Shown: positions 52,080-62,103, numbered from the stretch's first letter. The stretch is 64,000 bases of DNA from Streptomyces cyanogenus (GCF_017526105.1 NZ_CP071839.1:4394001-4458000); one strand, 5' to 3'. Notes: a model not told the origin generated them from the sequence alone. A program made the numbers and translations.

Positions 52080-53522
52080 TCAGCCCTGTGCGGCCCACCA
52101 CTCCTTGAGAGCCGTGACCGCGGTGTCACGGTCCATCGGACCGTTCTCCAGGCGCAGCTCCAGCATGTGCTTGTACGCCTTGCCGACGGCCGGGCCCGGA
52201 CCGATGCCGAGAATCTCCATGATCTGGTTGCCGTCCAGATCGGGACGGATCGCGTCCAGCTCCTCCTGCTCCTGCAGCTGAGCGATGCGCTCCTCCAGGC
52301 CGTCGTAGGCCCGGGACAGTGCCGCCGCCTTCCGCTTGTTCCGCGTGGTGCAGTCGGAGCGGGTCAGCTTGTGCAGGCGGTCCAGCAGCGGGCCCGCGTC
52401 ACGCACGTACCGGCGGACCGCCGAATCCGTCCACTCCCCGGTGCCGTAGCCATGGAAGCGCAGATGGAGTTCGACCAGTCGTGAGACGTCCTTCACCAGC
52501 TCGTTGGAGTACTTCAGCGCGATCATGCGCTTCTTGGTCATCTTGGCGCCGACCACCTCGTGGTGGTGGAAGGACACCCGGCCGTCCTTCTCGAACCGGC
52601 GGGTGCGCGGCTTGCCGATGTCGTGCAACAGCGCGGCCAGGCGGAGGGTGAGGTCCGGGCCGTCCTGCTCCAGCTCGATCGCCTGCTCCAGGACGATCAG
52701 CGTGTGCTCGTAGACGTCCTTGTGCCGGTGGTGCTCGTCACTCTCCAGACGCAGGGCCGGCAGCTCGGGCAGCACATGCCCGGCGAGTCCCGTGTCGACG
52801 AGCAGCGTCAGACCCTTGCGCGGCTGCGCGGACAGGATGAGCTTGTTCAGCTCGTCCCGGACCCGCTCGGCCGAGACGATCTCGATGCGCCCGGCCATCT
52901 CCGTCATGGCGGTGACGACCTCGGGGGCGACCGTGAAGTCCAGCTGGGCGGCGAACCGGGCGGCCCGCATCATGCGCAGGGGATCGTCCGAGAACGACTC
53001 CTCGGGCGTGCCCGGCGTGCGCAGCACGCGCGCCGCGAGGTCCTCCAGACCGCCGTGCGGGTCGATGAACTCCTTCTCCGGCAGTGCCACGGCCATCGCG
53101 TTGACCGTGAAGTCACGACGGACCAGGTCCTCCTCGATGGAGTCGCCGTAGGACACCTCCGGCTTGCGGGAGGTGCGGTCGTACGCCTCCGACCGGTAGG
53201 TGGTGATCTCGATCTGGTAGCCATCCTTGTGCGCGCCGACCGTGCCGAAGGCGATTCCCACCTCCCAGACGGCGTCCGCCCATGGCCGGACGATCTTCAG
53301 TACGTCCTCGGGGCGGGCGTCGGTGGTGAAGTCCAGGTCGTTGCCGAGCCGGCCGAGCAGCGCGTCGCGGACCGATCCGCCGACGAGGGCGAGCGAGAAG
53401 CCGGCCTGCTGGAATCGGCGGGCGAGATCGTCGGCGACAGGGGCCACCCGCAGCAGCTCGGTGACCGCGCGGTGCTGCGCCTGACTCAGGGCGGAGGGAG
53501 TGTCTTCGTTCGGGTTCGGCAC
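52080..53522 (-). CDS. cca: CCA tRNA nucleotidyltransferase
   Basis: A 480-residue class II nucleotidyltransferase. The N-terminal head has GGSVRDALLGRLGNDLDFTT with the metal-binding Asp pair, then RRDFTVNAMA and RMMRAARFAAQLDF. The C-terminal half carries an HD phosphohydrolase domain (LLHDIGKPRTR, with the later HHH). The enzyme adds CCA to tRNA 3' ends. GTG start at 53522. In S. coelicolor the orthologue was shown to be a CCA enzyme rather than a poly(A) polymerase. It is divergent from the DUF6049 gene. Confidence 0.96.
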   Translation of the reverse strand: MPNPNEDTPSALSQAQHRAVTELLRVAPVADDLARRFQQAGFSLALVGGSVRDALLGRLGNDLDFTTDARPEDVLKIVRPWADAVWEVGIAFGTVGAHKDGYQIEITTYRSEAYDRTSRKPEVSYGDSIEEDLVRRDFTVNAMAVALPEKEFIDPHGGLEDLAARVLRTPGTPEESFSDDPLRMMRAARFAAQLDFTVAPEVVTAMTEMAGRIEIVSAERVRDELNKLILSAQPRKGLTLLVDTGLAGHVLPELPALRLESDEHHRHKDVYEHTLIVLEQAIELEQDGPDLTLRLAALLHDIGKPRTRRFEKDGRVSFHHHEVVGAKMTKKRMIALKYSNELVKDVSRLVELHLRFHGYGTGEWTDSAVRRYVRDAGPLLDRLHKLTRSDCTTRNKRKAAALSRAYDGLEERIAQLQEQEELDAIRPDLDGNQIMEILGIGPGPAVGKAYKHMLELRLENGPMDRDTAVTALKEWWAAQG

Positions 53523-53778
53523 AACAGAAGAGGGTACGTGCCCCGCGCGACCCGGGGCGCCCCATTACGGCGTGCGGACAGCTCCCGGCATACCTGCCGC
53601 AAGCACTGCTCTTGCGGCGTTCGGTCGCTCTCCCCTCGATACTGGATATAGAGGACGTGCCGCGGCTGTTCTTCGATCTTGCGGAGCAGACCGCGGCACT
53701 TCAGTTCAGCGGGCATCGTTACCATGCGTGGACGCACATTCCGACGACCACTGACGACGACGAGGGACGGGCGAGCGC

Positions 53779-56151
53779 GTGGCCGAGGCGGCTGACTTCC
53801 AGGGGACCAGTGCCTCACCTGCCCGCCGGTGGCTGCGGCGCGCCGGAGCACTGCTCTCCGGGGCACCACTGCTGGCCGGTCTGCTCCAGCTGCCCGCGGC
53901 CGCGCCCGCGCAGGCCGCCTCCTCCGACACGGTGTCCGTCTCCCTGGACTCGCTCAGCCCCAGTGCCCCCACGGACGGCGACACGCTGACCGTGTCCGGC
54001 ACGGTGACCAACAACGGCAAGCAGACCGTCACCCACGCCCATGTGGGACTGCGGGTGGGCCCCCCGCTGACCACCCGCTCGGCCATCGACTCCGTCGCCC
54101 GGCACCCCGATGAGACGCAGGGCAGCACCGGCACCGACGTCGGCGACAAGTACGAGGAGAACTTCGCCAAGCTCGCCCCGGGCGTCGCCGAGCACTTCAG
54201 CATCTCCGTCCCCGTGGACAAGCTCGACCTCGGCGAGGACGGGGTCTACGAGTTCGGGGTCGCCCTCTCCGGCCAGACCTCCGCCCAGCCCTGGGACCAG
54301 GTGCTCGGCATCCAGCGGACGTTCCTGCCGTGGCAGCCGTCGGACGCCGACACCAAGACCAGGACGACGTTCCTGTGGCCGCTGATCTCCACGGTCCACA
54401 TGACCGCCAAGACGGGCGCGGGCGAGCTGCAGACGCCGGAGTTCCTCGACGACGACCTGGCCAAGGAGCTGGCCCCCGGCGGCCGGCTGGCCCGGATGGT
54501 GGAGCTGGGCAAGGACCTGGACGTCGCCTGGGTGATCGACCCGGACCTGCTGGCCTCGGTCGACGCCATGGCCGCCGGCAACTACCGGCTCCAGGGTCCC
54601 GACGGCACCAGCACGCCCGGCTCACGGGAGCACCAGGCGGTCGCCAAGCAGTGGCTGGCCGCCCTGCAGAAGGCGGTGGCCGGCAAGGAGGTCGTCGCGC
54701 TGCCGTTCGGCGATCCGGACCTGGCCTCCCTGGCGCACCGCGGCACCAGCGTCACCGGCTCGCTCAGCCACCTCAAGGACGCCACGGACGTCGCCGCGAC
54801 CACCGTCAAGACAGTGCTCCATGTCACAGCGAGCACCGACTTCGCCTGGCCGGTGGACGGCGCGGTGGACCCGTCGATCATGAAGGTCGCGACCTCCGCC
54901 GGCGCCGACCGGGTGATCGCCCGCAGCGACAGCCTCCAGGAGACCGCCGGACTGCCGTACACGCCGTCCGCCGCCCGGCCTGTCGGTGGCGGCACCACGG
55001 CGGTGGTCGCCGACGCGCGGCTGTCCACGGCGTTCGACGACGACCTGACCAAGGCGGGCTCGGCCACCCTCGCCGTCCAGCAGTTCCTGGCCCAGAGCCT
55101 GGAACTGAACACGCAGACGGACAAGCAGCGCAGCATCGTCGTCGCTCCGCAGCGCATGCCCACGGCGAGCCAGGCCCAGGCGATGGCGGCAGCGGTGAAG
55201 GCGCTCCAGGGCGGCACCTGGTCCCAGCCCCAGAACCTCACCGCCGCGGCCAAGGACAAGCCCGACCCGAGCGCCACCACGCGCATTCCGTCGAGTTCCG
55301 CCTACCCCTCCTCGCTGCGCCGCCAGGAGCTGCCGAGGACGGCCTTCGAGCAGATCGCCCGCACCCAGGACAAGCTCGACAGGTTCCGGGTGGTCCTCTC
55401 CAACCAGTCCCGCGTGGTCACACCGTTCGGTATGGCCATAAACCGCGAGATGTCCACGTCCTGGCGCGGCTGGAGCGACGAGGCGGAGAGCTACCGCGAC
55501 GGCGTGGAGGCCTGGGTCGACGACCTGGCCGAGCAGGTCAAGCTGATCGACAAGTCGGAGACCAAGCTCTCGGGCCGCAGCGCCACCATCCCGGTGACCG
55601 TCCAGAACAACCTCGTCCAGCCCGTCGGCCACCTGGTGCTGCGCCTCACCTCGACCATGCCGACCCGCCTGAAGATCGGCGGCAAGGCCTACGACGAGCA
55701 GCCCGTGGAGATCTCCGGCGGGCACAGCCAGTCGGTGAAGTTCACCACGTCGGCCAACGCCAACGGCCGGGTGACGGTTCTCGCCCAGCTGTACACCCAG
55801 GACGGCCGGCCCTACGGCGACGCCGTGAGCTTCGATGTGAAGGTCACCGAGGTCACGCCCACCGTGATGCTGGTCATCGGCGGCGGCGTCCTGCTCCTCG
55901 TACTGGCCGGTTTCCGGATGTACACCCAGCGCAAGCGTGCCGCCGCCCGGCAGGCCGACGAGGACGGCCCCGGCACGGCGGGAGAACACGCGGACCAGCC
56001 CGGGAACCCCGGGGCACCCGGAGACCGTCACACGGAGGAGTCCGGCTCCGCCTCCGGGGCAGAGGACCCGGAGCAGCCGAGTGACCCTGCGCCGGACACC
56101 GCACCGGAAAACACCGACCCGTCCGGGACGGGTGAGAGAGTGGACCGTTGA
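53779..56151 (+). CDS. DUF6049-type exported membrane-anchored protein
   Basis: A 790-residue protein. A signal peptide (~1-45, RRWLRRAGALLSGAPLLAGL to AQAAS) precedes a large extracytoplasmic region; a transmembrane helix near 695-710 (VMLVIGGGVLLLVLAGF) and a short cytoplasmic charged tail rich in Asp/Glu/Pro follow. It corresponds to the actinobacterial DUF6049 family, which is always found just upstream of murJ. The function is unknown but presumably linked with the cell envelope. The GTG at 53779 is 45 bp upstream of murJ's operon partner gap. Confidence 0.9.
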   Translation: MAEAADFQGTSASPARRWLRRAGALLSGAPLLAGLLQLPAAAPAQAASSDTVSVSLDSLSPSAPTDGDTLTVSGTVTNNGKQTVTHAHVGLRVGPPLTTRSAIDSVARHPDETQGSTGTDVGDKYEENFAKLAPGVAEHFSISVPVDKLDLGEDGVYEFGVALSGQTSAQPWDQVLGIQRTFLPWQPSDADTKTRTTFLWPLISTVHMTAKTGAGELQTPEFLDDDLAKELAPGGRLARMVELGKDLDVAWVIDPDLLASVDAMAAGNYRLQGPDGTSTPGSREHQAVAKQWLAALQKAVAGKEVVALPFGDPDLASLAHRGTSVTGSLSHLKDATDVAATTVKTVLHVTASTDFAWPVDGAVDPSIMKVATSAGADRVIARSDSLQETAGLPYTPSAARPVGGGTTAVVADARLSTAFDDDLTKAGSATLAVQQFLAQSLELNTQTDKQRSIVVAPQRMPTASQAQAMAAAVKALQGGTWSQPQNLTAAAKDKPDPSATTRIPSSSAYPSSLRRQELPRTAFEQIARTQDKLDRFRVVLSNQSRVVTPFGMAINREMSTSWRGWSDEAESYRDGVEAWVDDLAEQVKLIDKSETKLSGRSATIPVTVQNNLVQPVGHLVLRLTSTMPTRLKIGGKAYDEQPVEISGGHSQSVKFTTSANANGRVTVLAQLYTQDGRPYGDAVSFDVKVTEVTPTVMLVIGGGVLLLVLAGFRMYTQRKRAAARQADEDGPGTAGEHADQPGNPGAPGDRHTEESGSASGAEDPEQPSDPAPDTAPENTDPSGTGERVDR

Positions 56152-56196
56152 GCGATGTCATGGCCGGTGGGCCCGGGACGATGAGGTGGGGTAAGC

Positions 56197-58533
56197 ATGA
56201 ACGCGCCGTACGACGGTGACCGCGGTCAGGGCGCGGCCGGCTCGGGCTACCCCGAGCCGCCGCCCGAGCCCGGCCAGGTGCCGCCGCAGCACGCGGCGGA
56301 CATGTATCTCCAGGACGCCTACGAGCAGGACCCCTACCGGGCGCACGACCTCGCCGCCCAGGACCCGGTCGCCGAGGCGCTCTACGACCGCGCCGCGCAC
56401 CCGCCACCGCCCGCGGACCCGTACGACCAGCAGCAGCCGCTGTACGCCCCGCCCGCCCAGTCGCCCCACGCCCCCGACCCGAACGTGTGGGCCCAGACTC
56501 CGGCGCCGGAGCCGGCCGGCGCCACCCAGTACCTGCCCTACGGCGAAGATCCGCGCACGACCCAGTTCGTCGGCGTGGACGACCTGGTCACGCACTCCGG
56601 TGAGGAGTACCACGAGCCGGACGCCTTCGCGCATCTCTTCAAGGACCAGCAGCAGGGCGGTGGGCACGCGCCCATGGACCCTCCGGCCGTCCCGGGACCG
56701 GCCGCCGCGCCGGGCGCCGGACTCGGCCCCGGCCAGTACCCGCCGCACGCGCAGAGCCCGCAGCAGGGCCACCCCTATGCCGGCGCCGGATATCCGGCGC
56801 CGTCCTCGGTGCCCGCACCGGCCGTCGCTCCGGATCCCGCCGGTCCGGCCGCGGCCGTCGCGGCGGAGACCTCCACGGCCACGGCCGCTCCCGCCAGGAA
56901 GGGCGGACGGGCCGCCGGGCTGCTGAAGTCCAGCGCGGTCATGGCGGCGGGCACGATGGTGTCCCGCCTCACCGGCTTCATCCGCTCCGCGCTGATCGCC
57001 GCCGCACTGGGCCTCGGCTTCCTCGCCGACTCCTTCCAGGTGGCCTACCAGCTGCCGACGATGATCTACATCCTCACCGTCGGCGGCGGCCTGAACTCCG
57101 TGTTCGTGCCGCAGCTGGTGCGCTCCATGAAGGAGGACGAGGACGGCGGCGAGGCCTTCGCCAACCGGCTGCTGACCCTCGTGATGGTGGCCCTGGCCGC
57201 ACTGACCGGGCTCGCGATGTTCGCCGCGCCCCTGCTGGTGCGGCTGCTCGCCAACCCGGTGGCCAACGACCCGGCGGCGAACGAGGTCGCGGTCACCTTC
57301 ACCCGCTACTTCCTGCCCTCGATCTTCTTCATGGGCATCCACGTGGTGATGGGTCAGATCCTCAACGCGCGCGGGAAGTTCGGCGCGATGATGTGGACCC
57401 CGGTCCTGAACAACATCGTCATCATCGTGACGCTCGGGATGTTCATCTGGGTCTACGGCACTGCCGCCAACTCCCACATGGGCGTCACCACCATCCCGCC
57501 GGAGGGCCAGCGGCTGCTCGGCGTCGGTGTGCTGCTCGGCCTGGTCGTCCAGGCCCTGGCGATGATCCCCTACCTGCGCGAGACAGGCTTCCGGATCCGG
57601 CTGCGCTTCGACTGGCGGGGCCACGGCCTGGGCAAGGCCGCGATGCTCGCCAAGTGGACGGTCCTGTTCGTCCTCGCCAACCAGGCGGGCGCCATGGTCG
57701 TCACCCAGCTGTCCACCGCCGCCGGCAAGGACTCCGGCGTCAAGGGCACCGGCTTCGCCGCCTACGCCAACGCCCAGCTGATCTGGGGCCTGCCTCAGGC
57801 CATCATCACCGTGTCCCTCATGGCCGCCCTGCTGCCGCGCATCTCGCGCTCGGCCGCCGAGGACGACGCGGGCGCCGTCCGCGACGACATCTCCCAGGGC
57901 CTGCGCACCACGGCGGTCGCCATCGTGCCCATCGCCTTCGGGTTCGTCTCGCTCGGCATCCCGATGTGCACGCTGATCTTCGGCTCGGCCGGCACGGGCG
58001 CGGCCGTCAACATGGGCTACATGCTGATGGCCTTCGCCCTCGGCCTGATCCCGTACTCCGTGCAGTACGTCGTCCTGCGCGCCTTCTACGCCTACGAGGA
58101 CACCCGCACCCCCTTCTACAACACGGTCATCGTGGCCGCGGTCAACGCCAGCGCTTCGGCACTGTGCTACTTCCTGCTGCCCGCCCGCTGGGCGGTCGCC
58201 GGTATGGCCGCCGCCTACGGCCTCGCCTACGCCATCGGTGTGGGCGTCGCCTGGCGCCGGCTGCGCAAGCGGCTGGGCGGGGACCTGGACGGGGCCCGGG
58301 TGCTGCGGACGTACGCGCGGCTGGGGATCGCCTCGGTGCCGGCGGTCCTGCTGAGCGGCGCGGCCTGCTACGGCATCGGGCACACTCTCGGCCACGGCGT
58401 CGTCGGCTCGTTCGCCGCGCTCCTCGTCGGCGGTGCCGTCCTGTTCGGCGTCTTCTTCGTCGCCGCGCGCCGGATGCGTATCGAGGAACTCAACTCGCTC
58501 GTCGGCATGGTGCGCGGGCGCCTGGGTCGGTGA
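56197..58533 (+). CDS. murJ: lipid II flippase MurJ (MviN)
   Basis: A 778-residue protein. A ~240-residue Pro/Ala/Gly/Gln-rich cytoplasmic N-terminus precedes the MATE-like MurJ fold of about fourteen helices, starting with SSAVMAAGTMVSRLTGFIRS and containing GGGLNSVFVPQLV. MurJ translocates lipid II to the outer face of the membrane for peptidoglycan polymerisation. It has GAGGTGGGG upstream. The long N-terminal part is not present in Gram-negative MurJ. It is followed by a pseudokinase gene. Confidence 0.96.
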   Translation: MNAPYDGDRGQGAAGSGYPEPPPEPGQVPPQHAADMYLQDAYEQDPYRAHDLAAQDPVAEALYDRAAHPPPPADPYDQQQPLYAPPAQSPHAPDPNVWAQTPAPEPAGATQYLPYGEDPRTTQFVGVDDLVTHSGEEYHEPDAFAHLFKDQQQGGGHAPMDPPAVPGPAAAPGAGLGPGQYPPHAQSPQQGHPYAGAGYPAPSSVPAPAVAPDPAGPAAAVAAETSTATAAPARKGGRAAGLLKSSAVMAAGTMVSRLTGFIRSALIAAALGLGFLADSFQVAYQLPTMIYILTVGGGLNSVFVPQLVRSMKEDEDGGEAFANRLLTLVMVALAALTGLAMFAAPLLVRLLANPVANDPAANEVAVTFTRYFLPSIFFMGIHVVMGQILNARGKFGAMMWTPVLNNIVIIVTLGMFIWVYGTAANSHMGVTTIPPEGQRLLGVGVLLGLVVQALAMIPYLRETGFRIRLRFDWRGHGLGKAAMLAKWTVLFVLANQAGAMVVTQLSTAAGKDSGVKGTGFAAYANAQLIWGLPQAIITVSLMAALLPRISRSAAEDDAGAVRDDISQGLRTTAVAIVPIAFGFVSLGIPMCTLIFGSAGTGAAVNMGYMLMAFALGLIPYSVQYVVLRAFYAYEDTRTPFYNTVIVAAVNASASALCYFLLPARWAVAGMAAAYGLAYAIGVGVAWRRLRKRLGGDLDGARVLRTYARLGIASVPAVLLSGAACYGIGHTLGHGVVGSFAALLVGGAVLFGVFFVAARRMRIEELNSLVGMVRGRLGR

Positions 58534-58651
58534 GGTGGGGGTAGCCGCACAACCATCGTCCGCCGCCGCGTGTCGTGCATAGCGGCGGACTGTGGGCACA
58601 ATTGGTTTCGGCGTCGGACAGCGTGCAACGGATGGGGAGGCAGGGACGACG

Positions 58652-60373
58652 GTGGCGGAACGGAGCACGGCTGCCGTCGACGTGGCAGACAACAGCGGTG
58701 AGCAGCCGCTGACCGCCAAGGCGGACCAGTCCACGGCCGACGGGGTGGCCATGAACCCGGAGCGGGACACGGACAGCGACGAGGCGCAGGGGAGCGGCGG
58801 AACCGAAGGTCCCGGGCGTAAGGCATCGCCTCCGGAGCTGCACAGCGGTCACAAGCTCGCCAGACGCTACCGGCTGGAGGAGTGCGTCACCCGTCTGGAC
58901 GGATTCAGCAGTTGGCGTGCGGTCGACGAGAAACTCCGTCGTGCCGTCGGCATCCATGTACTGCCCGCGGACCACGCCCGGGCCCGTTCCGTCCTCGCCG
59001 CCGCCCGTTCCTCCGCCCTGCTCGGAGATCCACGCTTCGTCCAGGTCCTCGACGCGGTCGAGGAGAACGACCTCGTCTACGTCGTCCACGAGTGGCTGCC
59101 CGACGCCACCGAGCTGTCCACGCTCCTCACCGGCGGCCCGCTGGAGCCGCACGACGCCTACCAGATGGTCAGTCAGGTCGCCTCGGCCATGGCGGCCGCG
59201 CACCGTGAGGGCCTCGCCCATCTGCGGCTGAACCCGAACGCCGTACTGCGCGCCTCCACCGGCCAGTGGCGCATCCGGGGGCTGGCGGTGAACGCGGCGC
59301 TGCGCGGCATCGGCTCCGACACCCCGCAGCGCACCGACACCGAGGCGATCGGCGCCCTGCTGTACGCGGCGCTGACCCAGCGCTGGCCCTACGAGAGCGA
59401 CGCCTACGGCCTGTCCGGCCTCCCCAAGGACATCGGTCTCATCGCCCCCGACCAGGTGCGGGCCGGCGTGCATCGCGGCCTGTCCGAGCTGGCCATGCGC
59501 GCCCTCGTCAACGACGGGGCCACGGCGTCCCGGCACGAGGCGCCGTGCACCACGCCCGAGGAGCTGGTGAAGGCGATCGGCGAGATGCCGCGCATCCGCC
59601 CGCCCGAGCCGGCGTTCACGGCCCCGCCGGAGTACCAGCGCACGACCTACCAGCAGGGGACCTACGGCCGCCCGGCGTCGCACCCCGGTGCCACCCAGCC
59701 GATCGCGGCCCCGCCGCCCCCGCTCCAGAGCCGTACCGGCAAGGCTCTGAAGTGGGCGGTGTCGGCCCTGCTCATCGCCGCCCTGGGCCTCGGCAGCTGG
59801 CAGCTGGCGGACGCACTGATGGACCGGAGTGAGAAGTCGGACGACACCCACAAGACCCAGACGACGGACGGCGGCGACAAGAACGCCGTCAAGCCGAAGC
59901 CGGTCCCGATCAAGATCCAGAACGGCCAGGAGTTCGTCGCCAAGGGCGACCCCCAGAACTCCGGTGCCGAACCCAAGACCTACGACGGCGACACGTCGAC
60001 GTACTGGAAGACCAAGAGCTACAACGAGGGTCCGACGTTCGCGCCGTACAAGCCGGGCGTCGGCATCGTGTACGACCTCGGTTCGGCCAAGAAGGTCACC
60101 ACGGCCACCCTCGACCTGCGCTACGGCGGTGACCACACGACGGTAGAGCTGTACGCTGCCGACTCGCTGACGCCGGCGTCGCTGGACTCCATGACGAAGA
60201 TCGGCAGTGCCACGACCACGGGGACCACCGCCACGGTGAAGGTCACCAAGCCGGTCAAGACGCAGTACGTTCTGGTCTGGCTGACGGCCGTTCCGACCTC
60301 GGGGTACGACTCCACTCTGTACGCCAGTGCCGGTTTCAAGCAGGCCATCGGCGAAGTGAAGTTCACGGGCTGA
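58652..60373 (+). CDS. pseudokinase with transmembrane helix and extracytoplasmic domain
   Basis: A 573-residue protein. The N-terminal ~70 residues are disordered; residues ~75-325 form a protein-kinase fold whose active-site motifs are lost: the VAIK lysine becomes VGIH, HRD becomes HLR with LNPNA following, and DFG becomes RGL. A Pro-rich linker, a single helix (~365-385, LKWAVSALLIAALGLGSWQL) and an extracytoplasmic domain with a discoidin-like beta pattern (TYWKTKSYNEGPTF) follow. In M. tuberculosis the equivalent pseudokinase is fused to MviN (Rv3910). The GTG at 58652 was preferred over 58592. Confidence 0.9.
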   Translation: MAERSTAAVDVADNSGEQPLTAKADQSTADGVAMNPERDTDSDEAQGSGGTEGPGRKASPPELHSGHKLARRYRLEECVTRLDGFSSWRAVDEKLRRAVGIHVLPADHARARSVLAAARSSALLGDPRFVQVLDAVEENDLVYVVHEWLPDATELSTLLTGGPLEPHDAYQMVSQVASAMAAAHREGLAHLRLNPNAVLRASTGQWRIRGLAVNAALRGIGSDTPQRTDTEAIGALLYAALTQRWPYESDAYGLSGLPKDIGLIAPDQVRAGVHRGLSELAMRALVNDGATASRHEAPCTTPEELVKAIGEMPRIRPPEPAFTAPPEYQRTTYQQGTYGRPASHPGATQPIAAPPPPLQSRTGKALKWAVSALLIAALGLGSWQLADALMDRSEKSDDTHKTQTTDGGDKNAVKPKPVPIKIQNGQEFVAKGDPQNSGAEPKTYDGDTSTYWKTKSYNEGPTFAPYKPGVGIVYDLGSAKKVTTATLDLRYGGDHTTVELYAADSLTPASLDSMTKIGSATTTGTTATVKVTKPVKTQYVLVWLTAVPTSGYDSTLYASAGFKQAIGEVKFTG

Positions 60374-60398
60374 CGCCCGCCCGGACCGGAGGGGGCAG

Positions 60399-61148
60399 AT
60401 GGCGGAGGGCGCCGGATACGACGGAGTGGGCGACCGCGACCTGCTCGCCCGCCACGTGGAAGGCGACCCCGAGGCCTTCGGCGAGATCGTGCGGCGGCAT
60501 CGGGACCGGCTCTGGGCGGTCGCCCTGCGGACCCTGGGGGACCGCGAGGAGGCCGCTGACGCGGTGCAGGACGCCCTGGTGTCGGCCTACCGGGCCGCCC
60601 ACACCTTCCGGGGCCAGTCGGCCGTCACCACGTGGCTGCACCGGATCACGGTGAACGCCTGCCTGGACCGGGCGCGCAAGACGGCCTCGCGCAAGACGGC
60701 CCCGGTCGACGACACCGAACGGCTGGAGCAGCTGCTGGAGCCAGTCGAGTCCGCCTCGGCGCCGGCCGAGCGGAAGGACGTGCACCGCCAGCTCCTCGAA
60801 GCGCTCGGCACCCTGCCACCGGAGCAGCGGGCTGCCCTGGTCCTGGTGGACATGCAGGGCTACCCCGTGGCGGAGGCCGCGCGGATCCTCGACGTGCCGA
60901 CGGGAACGGTGAAGAGCCGCTGCGCCCGGGGCAGGGCCAGGCTGCTCCCGCTGCTCACGCACCTACGGCCCGAAGGCAGCCCAGACCGAGGACGGGGCGG
61001 TGCCGGGAGCGGGAAAGAAGCCGGCCCGGGACGGAACCGGGAGCCGGGGTCATCCGTCCCACCGGCAACGGGGTCCCCGGGCGGGCGTCCCGGGAACGCG
61101 GGACCGAGTGATTCAGCCGTAGCGAAGGGCGGAGGTGGGCGAGCGTGA
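60399..61148 (+). CDS. sigM: ECF sigma factor SigM
   Basis: A 249-residue ECF sigma factor. Region 2 (ARHVEGDPEAFGEIVRRH, DREEAADAVQDALVSAYRA) and region 4 (LPPEQRAALVLVDMQGYPVA, GTVKSRCARGRARLLPLL) are complete. A Gly/Pro/Ser-rich tail of ~65 residues follows. SigM responds in S. coelicolor to osmotic and redox signals and is held by RsmA. GGAGGG precedes the ATG. The stop overlaps the rsmA start. Confidence 0.95.
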   Translation: MAEGAGYDGVGDRDLLARHVEGDPEAFGEIVRRHRDRLWAVALRTLGDREEAADAVQDALVSAYRAAHTFRGQSAVTTWLHRITVNACLDRARKTASRKTAPVDDTERLEQLLEPVESASAPAERKDVHRQLLEALGTLPPEQRAALVLVDMQGYPVAEAARILDVPTGTVKSRCARGRARLLPLLTHLRPEGSPDRGRGGAGSGKEAGPGRNREPGSSVPPATGSPGGRPGNAGPSDSAVAKGGGGRA

Positions 61149-62047
61149 CTTCCACGACAGACACGGCCGGGCACCCGGACGTCGCGGAGATCTCCGACCT
61201 CACCGAAGGCCTGCTTCCGCCGGACCGCAGCACGGACGTACGGCGCCATCTGGAGGCGTGCGAGGCATGCGCGGACGTGTACGCCTCCCTGGAGGAGATC
61301 CGGAGTCTGCTGGTCTCCGTGCCGGCGCCCGAGCGGATGCCGGACGAGGTGGCCGCCCGTATCGACGCCGCCCTGGCCGCCGAGGCACCGCTGACCACCG
61401 GCGGTGAGGGCACCGCGGGTCATGTTTCACGTGAAACACCGACCTCTGCCGATCACCCCGCGGATCATCCCGCCGACCGCCCCGCGGGGCGTCCGCGTGC
61501 GGCGACCGGGCCGGGGCGCAAGGACAAGCGAGGGCGGCGCCGCGGCCGGCTCGTCCTGGGTGCCGTTCTCACGGCCGCGGTCCTGGGTGCCGGAAGCCTG
61601 GTCCTGACGACGCTCGGCGACAACGGCGACCACACGACGGCCCACGGGACCCCGACCGCGTCCGCCGAGACGTTCTCCGGCGACAGCGTGCAGCACCAGG
61701 TGAAGACTCTCCTCACCACCCAGAAGGGCTTGCAGCGGGGCAGCGGGAAGCCCCGGCTGAACTCCGACGACGGGTCGGGCACGCCCGGCTCGACCGAGGG
61801 CCCGAACACCTTTATCCAGACCGCGGTTCCGGTCCCCGACTGTGTCCGGCAGGCGCTCCGCCAGAGCGCCGACGTCCTGGGCGCCAAGACGGGAACCTAT
61901 GCGGGGAGGGCCGCCTACCTCGTCGTCGTGGCCGACGGCCAGGACAGCAAGCGGGTCACCGCGTACGTGATCGACGCGGCCTGCGTACACCAGCAGACGG
62001 CTTCGACCGGCACGGTGCTGCTGAAGCAGTCCGTCGGACGGCCCTGA
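61145..62047 (+). CDS. rsmA: anti-sigma factor RsmA
   Basis: A 300-residue membrane anti-sigma factor. The N-terminal ~60 residues hold the zinc-finger/ZAS-like anti-sigma domain (HLEACEACADVY); in S. coelicolor RsmA carries a [2Fe-2S] cluster. A transmembrane helix lies near 136-155, followed by an extracytoplasmic domain. GTG at 61145 overlaps the sigM stop. A parS sits in frame at 61424-61437 (VSRET) between the zinc domain and the helix, where it is not likely to disturb folding. Confidence 0.93.
   Translation: MTSTTDTAGHPDVAEISDLTEGLLPPDRSTDVRRHLEACEACADVYASLEEIRSLLVSVPAPERMPDEVAARIDAALAAEAPLTTGGEGTAGHVSRETPTSADHPADHPADRPAGRPRAATGPGRKDKRGRRRGRLVLGAVLTAAVLGAGSLVLTTLGDNGDHTTAHGTPTASAETFSGDSVQHQVKTLLTTQKGLQRGSGKPRLNSDDGSGTPGSTEGPNTFIQTAVPVPDCVRQALRQSADVLGAKTGTYAGRAAYLVVVADGQDSKRVTAYVIDAACVHQQTASTGTVLLKQSVGRP
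61424..61437. other. parS site (perfect) inside rsmA
   Basis: GTTTCACGTGAAAC in frame, read as VSRET in the linker of RsmA. Confidence 0.92.
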
Positions 62048-62103
62048 GTCCGCTGGAACACTCCTTCGGCCGCTCAAGGGCATGCGTGTGCCCGGACACA
62101 CCG

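Noticed and set aside
56158..58770. Very long minus-strand frame (870 codons) opposite murJ
   Set aside because: Composition is that of an antisense shadow of a GC-rich gene (Arg/Gly/Asp/His-rich, no fold signature). MurJ on the other strand is certain.
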